64,000 nt of DNA. Origin: M2408 sp040386975 (lineage in GTDB: Bacteria > Bacteroidota > Bacteroidia > Flavobacteriales_D > Crocinitomicaceae). The translations under genes and the position numbers were made by a program. Position 1 is the stretch's first letter. Every line of letters starts with the position of its first letter. The DNA is taken from NCBI GenBank assembly GCA_040386975.1, contig JAZKEO010000012.1, positions 1 to 64,000 on the forward strand, in the 5' to 3' direction. The notes under the pieces were generated by a model. That model did no database searches. It worked only from the letters and a program-made list of their open reading frames with translations, and was not told the DNA's origin. This document shows positions 33,620-41,782 of this stretch, piece by piece.

Positions 33620-33633
33620 ATGATTTAAGTCAT
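33620..33633 (+). promoter_or_regulatory. CRP/FNR-type operator candidate before the cco operon
   Basis: ATGATTTAAGTCAT is a 14-base near-palindrome resembling TTGAT-N4-ATCAA, 34 bases before the ccoS start at 33668. cbb3 operons are often controlled by FNR-like regulators. The match is imperfect in both halves. Confidence 0.3.
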
Positions 33634-33667
33634 ATTTTAAGATTTGAAATGTAGCGAATTTTGTCTC

Positions 33668-33859
33668 ATGGGAATCATATACTTAATGTTGGTTGTAAGT
33701 TTAGTTATCGCATTGTTCTTTTTGCTTTCATTTATCTGGGCTACAAAAACGGGACAATACGATGACGATTACAGTCCATCTGTGAGAATTCTCTTCGAAG
33801 ATGACATCGAAATAAATACAAACAAAAAAAACACAGAAGATGGTAGTGGAAAAGTTTAG
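33668..33859 (+). CDS. ccoS: cbb3-type cytochrome oxidase assembly protein CcoS
   Basis: 63 residues from the ATG at 33668 (MGIIYLMLVVSLVIALFFL). An upstream ATG at 33644 would add eight residues unlike the family. It has one membrane span, then the family block FIWATKTGQYDDDYSPSVRILFED. CcoS is needed for cofactor insertion in the oxidase. It overlaps ccoNO by 20 bases, the standard linkage. Confidence 0.93.
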   Translation: MGIIYLMLVVSLVIALFFLLSFIWATKTGQYDDDYSPSVRILFEDDIEINTNKKNTEDGSGKV

Positions 33860-36002
33860 TTACGACAATAAAGTTGTCAGAAACTTTGCGTATGCAACTG
33901 TAGTTTGGGGAATAACAGGAATGCTTGTAGGATTAATAGCAGCATTACAGTTAGCTTTCCCTGAATTTTTTAATGATTATTTAGGATTTAGTTTCTTATC
34001 CTTTGGTAGAATTAGACCGCTACACACAAATGCGGTGATTTTTGCCTTTGTAGGAAATGGAATCTTTATGGGAGTTTATTATTCCTTGCAAAGGTTACTA
34101 AAAACACGTATGTGGAGCGATAAATTAAGTAATATCAACTTTTGGGGTTGGCAATTTATTATTTTATGTGCCGTTTTAACGCTTCCTTTTGGGATAACAT
34201 CGGGAAAAGAGTACGCAGAATTGGAATGGTGGATTGACATTTTAATTACCATTCTTTGGGTTGTTTTTGGATTCAACATGTTTGCGACCTTATTAACTCG
34301 AAGAGTGAAACACATTTATGTAGCCATTTGGTTTTACATTGCCACTTTCGTTACGGTTGCAATTCTACATATTTTCAACTCATTTGAACTTCCAGTCTCA
34401 TTTTTCAAAAGTTATTCTTGGTACGCAGGAGTCCAAGATGCCTTGGTACAATGGTGGTACGGACACAATGCCGTTGCATTTTTCTTAACAACACCTTATT
34501 TAGGTTTGATGTATTATTTCGTTCCGAAAGCAGCAAATCGTCCTGTTTATTCTTACAGACTTTCGATTATTCACTTTTGGTCATTGATTTTCTTGTATAT
34601 CTGGGCAGGACCACATCATTTATTGTACACTTCTCTTCCAGATTGGGCTCAAAGTTTAGGAGTTGTATTCTCTGTGATGTTAATCGCTCCATCTTGGGGA
34701 GGAATGTTGAATGGTCTGTTAACACTTCGTGGTGCTTGGGATAGAGTGCGCGATGATGTGATGTTAAAATTCATGGTTGTTGCCTTAACTTGTTACGGAA
34801 TGGTAACTTTTGAAGGACCTCTTTTGTCTTTGAAAAATGTAAATGTCATTTCTCACTTTACCGATTGGACAGTTGCTCACGTTCACGTTGGTGGTTTAGG
34901 ATGGAACGGAATGTTCACTTTTGGATTACTATATTGGTTGTTTCCACGTATTTACAAAACAGAATTGTACTCTAAAAAATTAGCTTTTCAACATTTCTGG
35001 ATTGCGACATTAGGAATTATTCTATATGCGATTCCAATGTATATCGCTGGATTCATGCAAGGATTGATGTGGCAAGATTTTAATCCTGATGGAACATTGG
35101 TTAATGCAGATTTCTTGAAAACTGTTGATGCAATGAAACCGTTTTACATGTTGCGTTCTTTAGGTGGATTGTTGTTCATAATTGGGGCTGTGATGATGTT
35201 CTACAACTTAATTAAAACGGCTAAAAAAGGGAAATTAGTTGCCAATGAATATGCAGAAGCTGTTGTTTCAAGAAATGAAGAAGTTCATACTGGAAAAGAA
35301 TTCTGGCACAGAGCAATTGAAAGAAAACCAATCAAATTCATGATTTTCTCAATCATTGTTGTTGCCATTGGTGGTTTGATAGAAATTGTTCCAACTATGA
35401 TTGTAAAAAGTAACGTTCCAACGATCTCAGCAGTGAAACCTTATACTCCATTAGAGTTGGAAGGTCGAGACTTATATGTGAAAGAAGGCTGTTACAATTG
35501 CCATTCACAAATGATTCGTCCTTTAAGATTTGAAACTTCTCGTTACGGAGAATATTCAAAATCAGGCGAATTTGTTTACGACCATCCATTTCAATGGGGT
35601 TCAAAACGTACGGGGCCAGATTTAGCACGTGAAGGTGGCTTGAGAAGTAATAATTGGCATTACCAACACATGATTGCACCAAAAGATATTTCGCCAGGAT
35701 CAATTATGCCAGCTTATGTTTGGATGAAAGACAATGAATTAGATATTTCCTTGATTGCTACAAAAATACGAGCAATGCAAACCTTGGGTGTTCCTTATGC
35801 AAAAGGTTATGACAAAAAAGCTTTAGCTGATTTACAAAAACAAGCAGAAGAAATTGCTACAGATATTGTGAATAATCATCCAAAAGAAGTATTGAAAACT
35901 ATTGATGTAAAAGCGGAAATCAATCGCATAAAAACGAAGGAAATTGTTGCTTTGATTGCTTATTTGCAAAGATTGGGAACAGATATTAAAGGAAAGAAAT
36001 AG
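33840..36002 (+). CDS. ccoNO: cbb3-type cytochrome c oxidase, fused subunits I and II
   Basis: 720 residues. The CcoN part (residues 1 to about 475) has about 12 membrane spans and the haem/CuB histidines (RPLHTNAVIFAF, WWYGHNAVAFFLT, WAGPHHLLYT, WTVAHVHVGGLGWNG). CcoO follows in frame after about residue 520: one span, then VKEGCYNCHSQMIRPLRFETSRYGEYSKSGEF, a single haem-c CxxCH domain, with Met in SPGSIMPAY as the likely axial ligand. In proteobacteria these are two genes; the fusion is normal for Bacteroidota. It reduces oxygen at low tension and pumps protons. Confidence 0.96.
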   Translation: MVVEKFSYDNKVVRNFAYATVVWGITGMLVGLIAALQLAFPEFFNDYLGFSFLSFGRIRPLHTNAVIFAFVGNGIFMGVYYSLQRLLKTRMWSDKLSNINFWGWQFIILCAVLTLPFGITSGKEYAELEWWIDILITILWVVFGFNMFATLLTRRVKHIYVAIWFYIATFVTVAILHIFNSFELPVSFFKSYSWYAGVQDALVQWWYGHNAVAFFLTTPYLGLMYYFVPKAANRPVYSYRLSIIHFWSLIFLYIWAGPHHLLYTSLPDWAQSLGVVFSVMLIAPSWGGMLNGLLTLRGAWDRVRDDVMLKFMVVALTCYGMVTFEGPLLSLKNVNVISHFTDWTVAHVHVGGLGWNGMFTFGLLYWLFPRIYKTELYSKKLAFQHFWIATLGIILYAIPMYIAGFMQGLMWQDFNPDGTLVNADFLKTVDAMKPFYMLRSLGGLLFIIGAVMMFYNLIKTAKKGKLVANEYAEAVVSRNEEVHTGKEFWHRAIERKPIKFMIFSIIVVAIGGLIEIVPTMIVKSNVPTISAVKPYTPLELEGRDLYVKEGCYNCHSQMIRPLRFETSRYGEYSKSGEFVYDHPFQWGSKRTGPDLAREGGLRSNNWHYQHMIAPKDISPGSIMPAYVWMKDNELDISLIATKIRAMQTLGVPYAKGYDKKALADLQKQAEEIATDIVNNHPKEVLKTIDVKAEINRIKTKEIVALIAYLQRLGTDIKGKK

Positions 36003-36096
36003 TTAGTAAGACATCAGCATATTAGGACATTAAGATGTTAGGACTTGAACATGGTCTTAATATCTTGAAGTCTTAAAATCCTAAAATCTAAAAAAT
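36003..36096. repeat. Low-complexity intergenic repeat with imperfect inverted arms
   Basis: Variants of TTAGGAC, TTAAGAC and TTAAGAT recur. GACATTAAGATGTTAGGAC (36026-36044) and GTCTTAATATCTTGAAGTC (36054-36072) can pair at 15 of 19 positions. It separates ccoNO from ccoQ. Confidence 0.7.
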
Positions 36097-36291
36097 ATGT
36101 TACGATTCATAAAACACAATTTAACAAGCATCGATGGGGTTTCAATTTATCCATTGATTTCATTATTAATTTTTGTGATTTTCTTTTTATTCGTCATCAC
36201 CTATGTTGTGAGATTGAAAAAAAGTGAAATTTCAGAATTAAGTAATATTCCTTTGGAAGATAAAAGCGATAGTGAATTAAATCTAAACTGA
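36097..36291 (+). CDS. ccoQ: cbb3 oxidase subunit CcoQ/FixQ-like protein
   Basis: 64 residues. A single hydrophobic span (IYPLISLLIFVIFFLFVITYVV, residues about 17-38) is followed by a short charged tail. Sequence similarity in this subunit is weak, so the call rests on size, topology and position between ccoNO and ccoP. It is thought to stabilise the oxidase. Five bases separate it from ccoP. Confidence 0.8.
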   Translation: MLRFIKHNLTSIDGVSIYPLISLLIFVIFFLFVITYVVRLKKSEISELSNIPLEDKSDSELNLN

Positions 36292-36296
36292 AGAAG

Positions 36297-37694
36297 ATGA
36301 AAACGATAAGAAAAATATTAGTTTTTTTTGCTATTTTTTGTTCTACACAAACAATTTTAGCACAAGGAGAACAACTATTTAAAGCGAAATGTAGCGTTTG
36401 TCACATGTTAGAGAAAAACTCTACAGGGCCAAACTTGAAAGGAGTTAAACAAAAGTGGAATGACGCTGGAGAAAGCGAATTGCTTTATGATTGGGTCAAA
36501 AATTCCGTTGGTGTAATTGCTGGAGGAAAAAGTAAAATGGCAAATGATATAAAAGATTTCAGTGCTTCTGCAATGTCACCACAAGATGTTACAAATGCTG
36601 ATGTTGATGCCATTTTGGATTATGTTGATACTTATGTCGTTGAACCTCCACCTCCAACAAAAGGAGATAAGGTAGAAGCAGAAATCATTTACAAGCCAAA
36701 TTACAAGGATAATTTAGACTTATTCTATTTGCTTTTATTTGGAATTTTCATTCAATTGCTCGCAATCTTAATCATTTCAAATACGATTATTTCTTTAGTG
36801 AAATCTGACTTCTTCAAAACACGTTTAGAGAACAAAAGCAAGAACATAATTAAGGTAATTGTTGTCATTTTAACTTTCGGTTTTATAGCAACTCAAAACA
36901 CTTCTTTAGCTCTTCATTTTACATCTCCAGGGGAATCAACAGAACCAACACTTTGGTTATTGGTCGAAAACAGTGATATTTATTTTCTAATTGCGATAAA
37001 TGTCATCTTGCTTTGTATTTTAATCTACTTAAGAAATATGTTTAAAGATTTCTTAAAAATGGTTAAACCTGAGAAAGAAAAAGTAAAAGAAATTCCGATT
37101 ACGAAAAAGTTAAATACAATTTTAGTTGATGCAGTTCCAATTGAAGAAGAGTCAAAAATTATGCTTCATCACGAATATGATGGAATCAGAGAGTTAGACA
37201 ACAATCTTCCACCATGGTGGGTTTGGATGTTTATTGCAACAATTGTTTTTGCTTTTGCTTACTTAATCAATTATCACGTTTTAAAAACATCAGATTTACA
37301 AATTAAAGCTTACGAAAAAGACATTAAAAAGTCAGATCGTGAAGTAAAAGCTTATTTGTCAAAAATGGCAATGAATGTGGACGAAACGAACGCTACTGTT
37401 TTGACAGAAGCAAGTGACATTTCTGCTGGAAAATCTATTTTTCAAACAAATTGTGTTACTTGTCACAATCCAAAAGGAGAAGGAAATATTGGTCCAAACT
37501 TAACTGATAAATCATGGATTTATGGCTTTGATGTGAAAGATGTTTTCAAAACAATCAAACTGGGAACGGCAAATGGAATGCCAGAACATAATTCCAAATT
37601 AAATCCGATACAAATCCAACAAGTTTCATCATTTGTATTACAATTACAAGAAACGAAAGGAAAAGAAGCGCAAGGTAATTTTATAGAAAAATAA
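36297..37694 (+). CDS. ccoP: cbb3 oxidase subunit CcoP with additional N-terminal cytochrome c
   Basis: 465 residues, longer than usual for the family (about 300). A signal peptide (FFAIFCSTQTILAQ) precedes a first haem-c domain (CSVCHMLEKNSTGPNLKG, residues about 32-110). Several membrane spans follow (residues about 140-165, 185-200, 225-245). The CcoP core then begins at HHEYDGIRELDNNLPPWWVWM, with one more span and the second haem domain (ISAGKSIFQTNCVTCHNPKGEGNIGPNLTD). It passes electrons into CcoNO. The extra cytochrome could accept electrons from another donor, which is an inference. Confidence 0.92.
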   Translation: MKTIRKILVFFAIFCSTQTILAQGEQLFKAKCSVCHMLEKNSTGPNLKGVKQKWNDAGESELLYDWVKNSVGVIAGGKSKMANDIKDFSASAMSPQDVTNADVDAILDYVDTYVVEPPPPTKGDKVEAEIIYKPNYKDNLDLFYLLLFGIFIQLLAILIISNTIISLVKSDFFKTRLENKSKNIIKVIVVILTFGFIATQNTSLALHFTSPGESTEPTLWLLVENSDIYFLIAINVILLCILIYLRNMFKDFLKMVKPEKEKVKEIPITKKLNTILVDAVPIEEESKIMLHHEYDGIRELDNNLPPWWVWMFIATIVFAFAYLINYHVLKTSDLQIKAYEKDIKKSDREVKAYLSKMAMNVDETNATVLTEASDISAGKSIFQTNCVTCHNPKGEGNIGPNLTDKSWIYGFDVKDVFKTIKLGTANGMPEHNSKLNPIQIQQVSSFVLQLQETKGKEAQGNFIEK

Positions 37695-37776
37695 GTTAAT
37701 AGTTGGTAGTGTGGATTTCATAACTACTAACTACAAATTACGAACTACAAATTACGAACTAGTAACTAAACTAAAG
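37695..37776. repeat. Low-complexity intergenic repeat before ccoG
   Basis: ACTACAAATTACGA is repeated twice in tandem with further AACTAGTAACTAAAC variants. It is open in frame with ccoG, which makes a false N-terminal extension from 37711. Confidence 0.8.
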
Positions 37777-39192
37777 ATGAATATCAATTTTGAAGAAATA
37801 GAAGCTGAAGAAACATTCAGAGATCGCATTTCAACGGTAAATGAGAAGGGAAAACGAATTTGGATTTTTCCAAAAAGACCGAAAGGAACTTGGTATAACA
37901 GACGTAAAATTGTTAGTTATGTCTTACTATTTTTACTTTTCGCTTCTCCCCACATAAAAATTAGAGGCGAACAATTATTTATGTTCAATATTTTTGAACG
38001 CAAATTTGTCATTTTTTCAAAAGTTTTTTGGCCTCAAGATTTCTACATTTTTGCAATTGCTTTGGTCTTAGGAGTTGTTTTTGTTATCTTTTTTACAATC
38101 ATTTTTGGACGCTTGTTTTGTGGCTGGGTTTGTCCGCAAACAATTTTCATGGAAATGCTTTTCCGACGAGTTGAATATTGGATTGAAGGCGATTGGACAC
38201 ATCAAAAGAAATTGGATTCTCAAAAATGGGACAAAGAAAAAATCCTTAAAAGAGGTGGAAAACATGTTACATTTTGGCTTATTTCTTTTGTCATTGCAAA
38301 TACATTTTTAGCTTATATCATTGGTTCTGATGAATTGTGGAAAATTCAAACTGATCCAGTTGGAAAACATGTAGGTAATTTCATTGCAATCATTGTTTTT
38401 ACTTACGTTTTTTATGGCGTTTTTGCTTTTTTAAGAGAACAAGTTTGTACTACGATTTGTCCTTACGGAAGATTACAAGGCGTTTTATTGGATCAAAATA
38501 CAATGGTTGTCGCTTACGACCACAAACGTGGAGAAGCTAGAGCGAAATTCTCAAAAAGTGACGACAGAAAAGCTAAAGGTTTTGGCGATTGTATTGATTG
38601 TAAACAATGTTTGCATGTTTGTCCAACTGGAATTGATATTCGAAATGGAACGCAGTTAGAATGTACAAATTGCACAGCTTGCATCGATTCTTGCGATTCA
38701 ATCATGGAAGGAATTGGAAAACCAAAAGGCTTAATTCGTTTTGTTTCTGAAAATGGAATCAAAGAAGGCTTAAAATTTCAGTGGACAAGAAGAGTAAAAT
38801 CCTATTCCTTTTTGTTAGCAGGACTTTTCGTCACTTTAATGATTCTTTTGATAACTCGAAAAGATTTTGAAACAAGCATTTTTCGTCAACGTGGTTCAAC
38901 TTATCAAATTACGGAAGACCATTTAATTTCTAACATTTTTGAAATTAATTTAATTAATAAAACGAAAAAAGATTTTAAAATTGAGTTAAAAACGGATTGT
39001 CCAGAATGTAAAATTATACTTGTTGTAAAAAAATTAAAGTTGCACAAAGAAAAACAATTGAAAGAAAGATTTATCATTGAAATGCCTCTAAAAGAAATGC
39101 TGAAAGGAAGAAAAATCATTCACATTCGAGTTTTCGGAAATGGGGAACAAATCGATGATGTGAAAACAAAGTTTATCGGACCAATGCTTTAA
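37777..39192 (+). CDS. ccoG: Cytochrome c oxidase accessory protein CcoG (RdxA/FixG)
   Basis: 471 residues from the ATG at 37777 (MNINFEEIEAEETFRDR). A frame from 37711 only adds repeat-encoded residues. It is a polytopic membrane protein with NosR-like GRLFCGWVCPQTIFMEML and CTTICPYGRLQG motifs, and two 4Fe-4S clusters (CIDCKQCLHVCPTGIDIRNG, CTNCTACIDSCDS). The C-terminal Ig-like domain faces the periplasm. CcoG reduces copper for delivery to the cbb3 CuB site. It lies between ccoP and ccoH. Confidence 0.95.
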   Translation: MNINFEEIEAEETFRDRISTVNEKGKRIWIFPKRPKGTWYNRRKIVSYVLLFLLFASPHIKIRGEQLFMFNIFERKFVIFSKVFWPQDFYIFAIALVLGVVFVIFFTIIFGRLFCGWVCPQTIFMEMLFRRVEYWIEGDWTHQKKLDSQKWDKEKILKRGGKHVTFWLISFVIANTFLAYIIGSDELWKIQTDPVGKHVGNFIAIIVFTYVFYGVFAFLREQVCTTICPYGRLQGVLLDQNTMVVAYDHKRGEARAKFSKSDDRKAKGFGDCIDCKQCLHVCPTGIDIRNGTQLECTNCTACIDSCDSIMEGIGKPKGLIRFVSENGIKEGLKFQWTRRVKSYSFLLAGLFVTLMILLITRKDFETSIFRQRGSTYQITEDHLISNIFEINLINKTKKDFKIELKTDCPECKIILVVKKLKLHKEKQLKERFIIEMPLKEMLKGRKIIHIRVFGNGEQIDDVKTKFIGPML

Positions 39193-39302
39193 ATAGTTAG
39201 GAGTTAGGAACTATGAGTTATGAGTGAAGAATTAAAAGTGAGATTATTTTTGCGAGAAACAAAGTCTAATGTCTTTCGTCTAACATCTAAAAGTCTAAAA
39301 AT
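39193..39302. repeat. Dispersed low-complexity repeat with TTTGCGAGAAA core
   Basis: ATAGTTAGGAGTTAGGAAC and GAGTTATGAGTGAAG are followed by TTTTTGCGAGAAACAAAGTC and inverted TCTAATGTC/ACATCTAAAAG arms. A similar stretch in opposite orientation is at 58285-58350. Confidence 0.7.
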
Positions 39303-39728
39303 ATGAATTGGGGAAAAGGAATAATACTAGCAATGACAACTTTCATAACATTTATTGTTGTGTTGATTGTAATTATCATGTCAAATAAAGTTGATTTAGT
39401 TTCAGAAGATTATTATCAGCGAGAAATCTCGTTTAATGATGATATCAAAGCGAAAAATAATTTTTCAGAAACGGGAAAAAAATTCTCTTTATCGCAAAAT
39501 GAGAGTCATTTGATTGCTACTTTACCAGAAATTGCTGGAGCAAAAAATTTCAAATTAATTTTATCGCGACCAAATGATAAAAATGGAGATTTTTCGTATG
39601 AAATTAGTCAAACGAAAACCTATTTAATCGAAAAAACAAAACTTGAGAAAGGAGTTTACGATTACAGACTTGAATGTGAAGCTGAAAATCAAACCTTTCT
39701 TGAAACGGGACAATATTATTTAAAATGA
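39303..39728 (+). CDS. ccoH: FixH-family protein (CcoH)
   Basis: 141 residues. One N-terminal membrane span (ILAMTTFITFIVVLIVIIM) precedes VDLVSEDYYQREISFNDDI, the standard start of the FixH periplasmic domain, and a beta-sandwich. It assists maturation of the cbb3 oxidase with CcoG and CcoI. It overlaps the TauE-like gene by 4 bases (ATGA), so the two are coupled. Confidence 0.92.
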   Translation: MNWGKGIILAMTTFITFIVVLIVIIMSNKVDLVSEDYYQREISFNDDIKAKNNFSETGKKFSLSQNESHLIATLPEIAGAKNFKLILSRPNDKNGDFSYEISQTKTYLIEKTKLEKGVYDYRLECEAENQTFLETGQYYLK

Positions 39729-40483
39729 TAATTTACATCACAAGTTTTATATTGGGCTTAACGGCAAATTTCCATTGTTTGGGAATGTGCGGACCTTTGG
39801 CTTTGGCAATTCCTGTGAATCGTACATCATCTTGGACAATTTTATTTGGTGTTTTACAATACAATTTTGGGCGAATTTTAACCTATTCGATTTTAGGAGC
39901 AATCGTTGGAATGATCGGAATTACAATCAAAACATTTGGAATTTTGCAATGGATTAGCATATTTTCTGGAGTTTTTATGATTATTTACGCTTGGAGAAAA
40001 TGGATTTCTTCCAAATTGCAAACTAAAGTTCCCATGTTTGGATTAAATCGACTTGTAAGTTCTGGTTTAGGAAAAGTATTGAAGTCAAATTCACCCTTTA
40101 AAGTTGTATTTTTAGGTTCACTAAATGGGTTACTTCCTTGTGGAATGGTGTATTTAGCTTTACTTAATGCAATTTTAGCTGGAAATTCACTTTCAAGTGC
40201 TGGAGCGATGGCTTTTTTCGGAGTTGGAACACTTCCAGCAATGGTTTTTGTTGGTTTTGCTGCAAATCGAATTTCATCCAAATTAAAAACAAAATTTACA
40301 AAAACAATTCCCTATTTACTTACTCTTGTTGGAATTTTAATCATACTCAGGGGAATGAATTTGAATATTCCATACATGAGTCCTAAAATTTCTCAAACGA
40401 AAACAAAATCGTGTTCAAACAAGCACATTAATTCTCAAAATTCAACAGGAAAAATTGAAATGAGTTGTTGTAAAATAAAATAG
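39725..40483 (+). CDS. Sulfite exporter TauE/SafE-family (UreH-like) membrane protein
   Basis: 252 residues. About six membrane spans are visible. The first loop carries LTANFHCLGMCGPLALAIP and the middle has LNGLLPCGMVYLALLNAIL, the Cys-containing motifs of the UreH/CcoM-like DsbD-related fold. The C terminus is polar and has a KSCSNKH and CCKIK cysteine cluster that may bind metal. In cbb3 loci this family is thought to transport copper or reductant for oxidase assembly. It lies between ccoH and hemN. Confidence 0.88.
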   Translation: MIIYITSFILGLTANFHCLGMCGPLALAIPVNRTSSWTILFGVLQYNFGRILTYSILGAIVGMIGITIKTFGILQWISIFSGVFMIIYAWRKWISSKLQTKVPMFGLNRLVSSGLGKVLKSNSPFKVVFLGSLNGLLPCGMVYLALLNAILAGNSLSSAGAMAFFGVGTLPAMVFVGFAANRISSKLKTKFTKTIPYLLTLVGILIILRGMNLNIPYMSPKISQTKTKSCSNKHINSQNSTGKIEMSCCKIK

Positions 40484-40488
40484 AACTT

Positions 40489-41782
40489 GTGAATTCACTC
40501 ATCAAAAAATATAACGTTCCAGGTCCACGATATACTTCATATCCGACTGTTCCATTTTGGAAAAACGACCAATTATCAGCTGATGAATGGTTGCTTTCAA
40601 TTCAACGAAATTTAGACTTTTTTCAAACAAAAAAAGTGAGTATTTACATTCATTTACCATTTTGTGAATCCTTATGTACATTTTGTGGCTGTCACAAACG
40701 CATTACAAAAAATCATCAAGTTGAAAAACCGTACATTGATTCTTTGATTGAAGAATGGAATTTATACCAAGAAAAATTTGATTTTGAAATTTCTGAAATT
40801 CATTTAGGTGGTGGCACACCAACATTTTTTCAAGCCACAGAATTAAAACGTTTGATTGAAAGCATAACTAAAAATACAAAATTTAATTCGCACGAAATTG
40901 AATTTAGTTTCGAAGCACATCCAAATAACACAACAAAAGAACATTTAGAAACATTATTTGAACTTGGCTTTAGAAGATTAAGTTTTGGAGTTCAAGATTA
41001 CGATGAAACAGTTCAAAGGGCAATTCATCGTATTCAAACTATTCAACAAGTCACGAAGGTACACCAACTTGCGAAAGAAATTGGCTATAAATCGATTTCT
41101 CATGATTTGGTTTTTGGTCTCCCAAAGCAAAATATAAAAGGATTTATTCAAACAGTTTTAGAAACAATCAATTTAATGCCCGAACGAATTTCCTTATACA
41201 GTTACGCCCACGTTCCTTGGATAAAAGGAAACGGTCAACGAGGTTTTGAAGATTCAGATTTACCTGATAACGAAGAAAAAAGAGCTTTATACGAAGCAGC
41301 AAAAGAATTATTTATTGTAGCTGGCTATATTGAAATTGGAATGGATCATTTTGCTTTGCCCAAAGATGATTTAGCTTTAGCCTTCAAAAATAAATCCTTG
41401 CACAGAAATTTCATGGGCTACACAACTCAAAAAACAAATTTATTAATCGGTTTGGGTGTTTCTTCCATTTCTGATTCTTGGTTTGGTTTTGCGCAGAATA
41501 ACAAAAGGACATTTATTAAACTCCGAAGATTTAATTTTAAGAAAATGTATTTTAGATTTAATGTGTCATTTTGAAACAAATTTCCCTAAAAATCAAACGT
41601 TAAAAGACCAAATTATTAAAAATTTACACGAATTAATTTCTGATAGATTAGTGCAAATTCACGAAAATAAAATGAGTGTTCCAGAAAAAGGAATTCCATT
41701 TATTCGCAATATTTGTATGGCTTTTGACACGTATTTAAGTGAAAACAATCAAGACAAACCTCTTTTCTCAAAAACGATTTAA
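40489..41782 (+). pseudogene. hemN: Oxygen-independent coproporphyrinogen III oxidase, frameshifted in this assembly
   Basis: It starts with GTG at 40489 (MNSLIKKYNVPGPRYTSYPT). The radical-SAM motif CESLCTFCGC binds the 4Fe-4S cluster, and GGGTPTFF and RLSFGVQDYDE follow. The frame is normal to FAQN near 41500, then runs on out of frame to a stop at 41574. The next frame resumes with ITKGHLLNSEDLILRK and ends at 41782. Family members have about 17 more residues between these, so bases are missing in a number not divisible by three. It is either a real lesion or a consensus error. HemN makes haem without oxygen and belongs with cbb3 genes. Confidence 0.85.
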
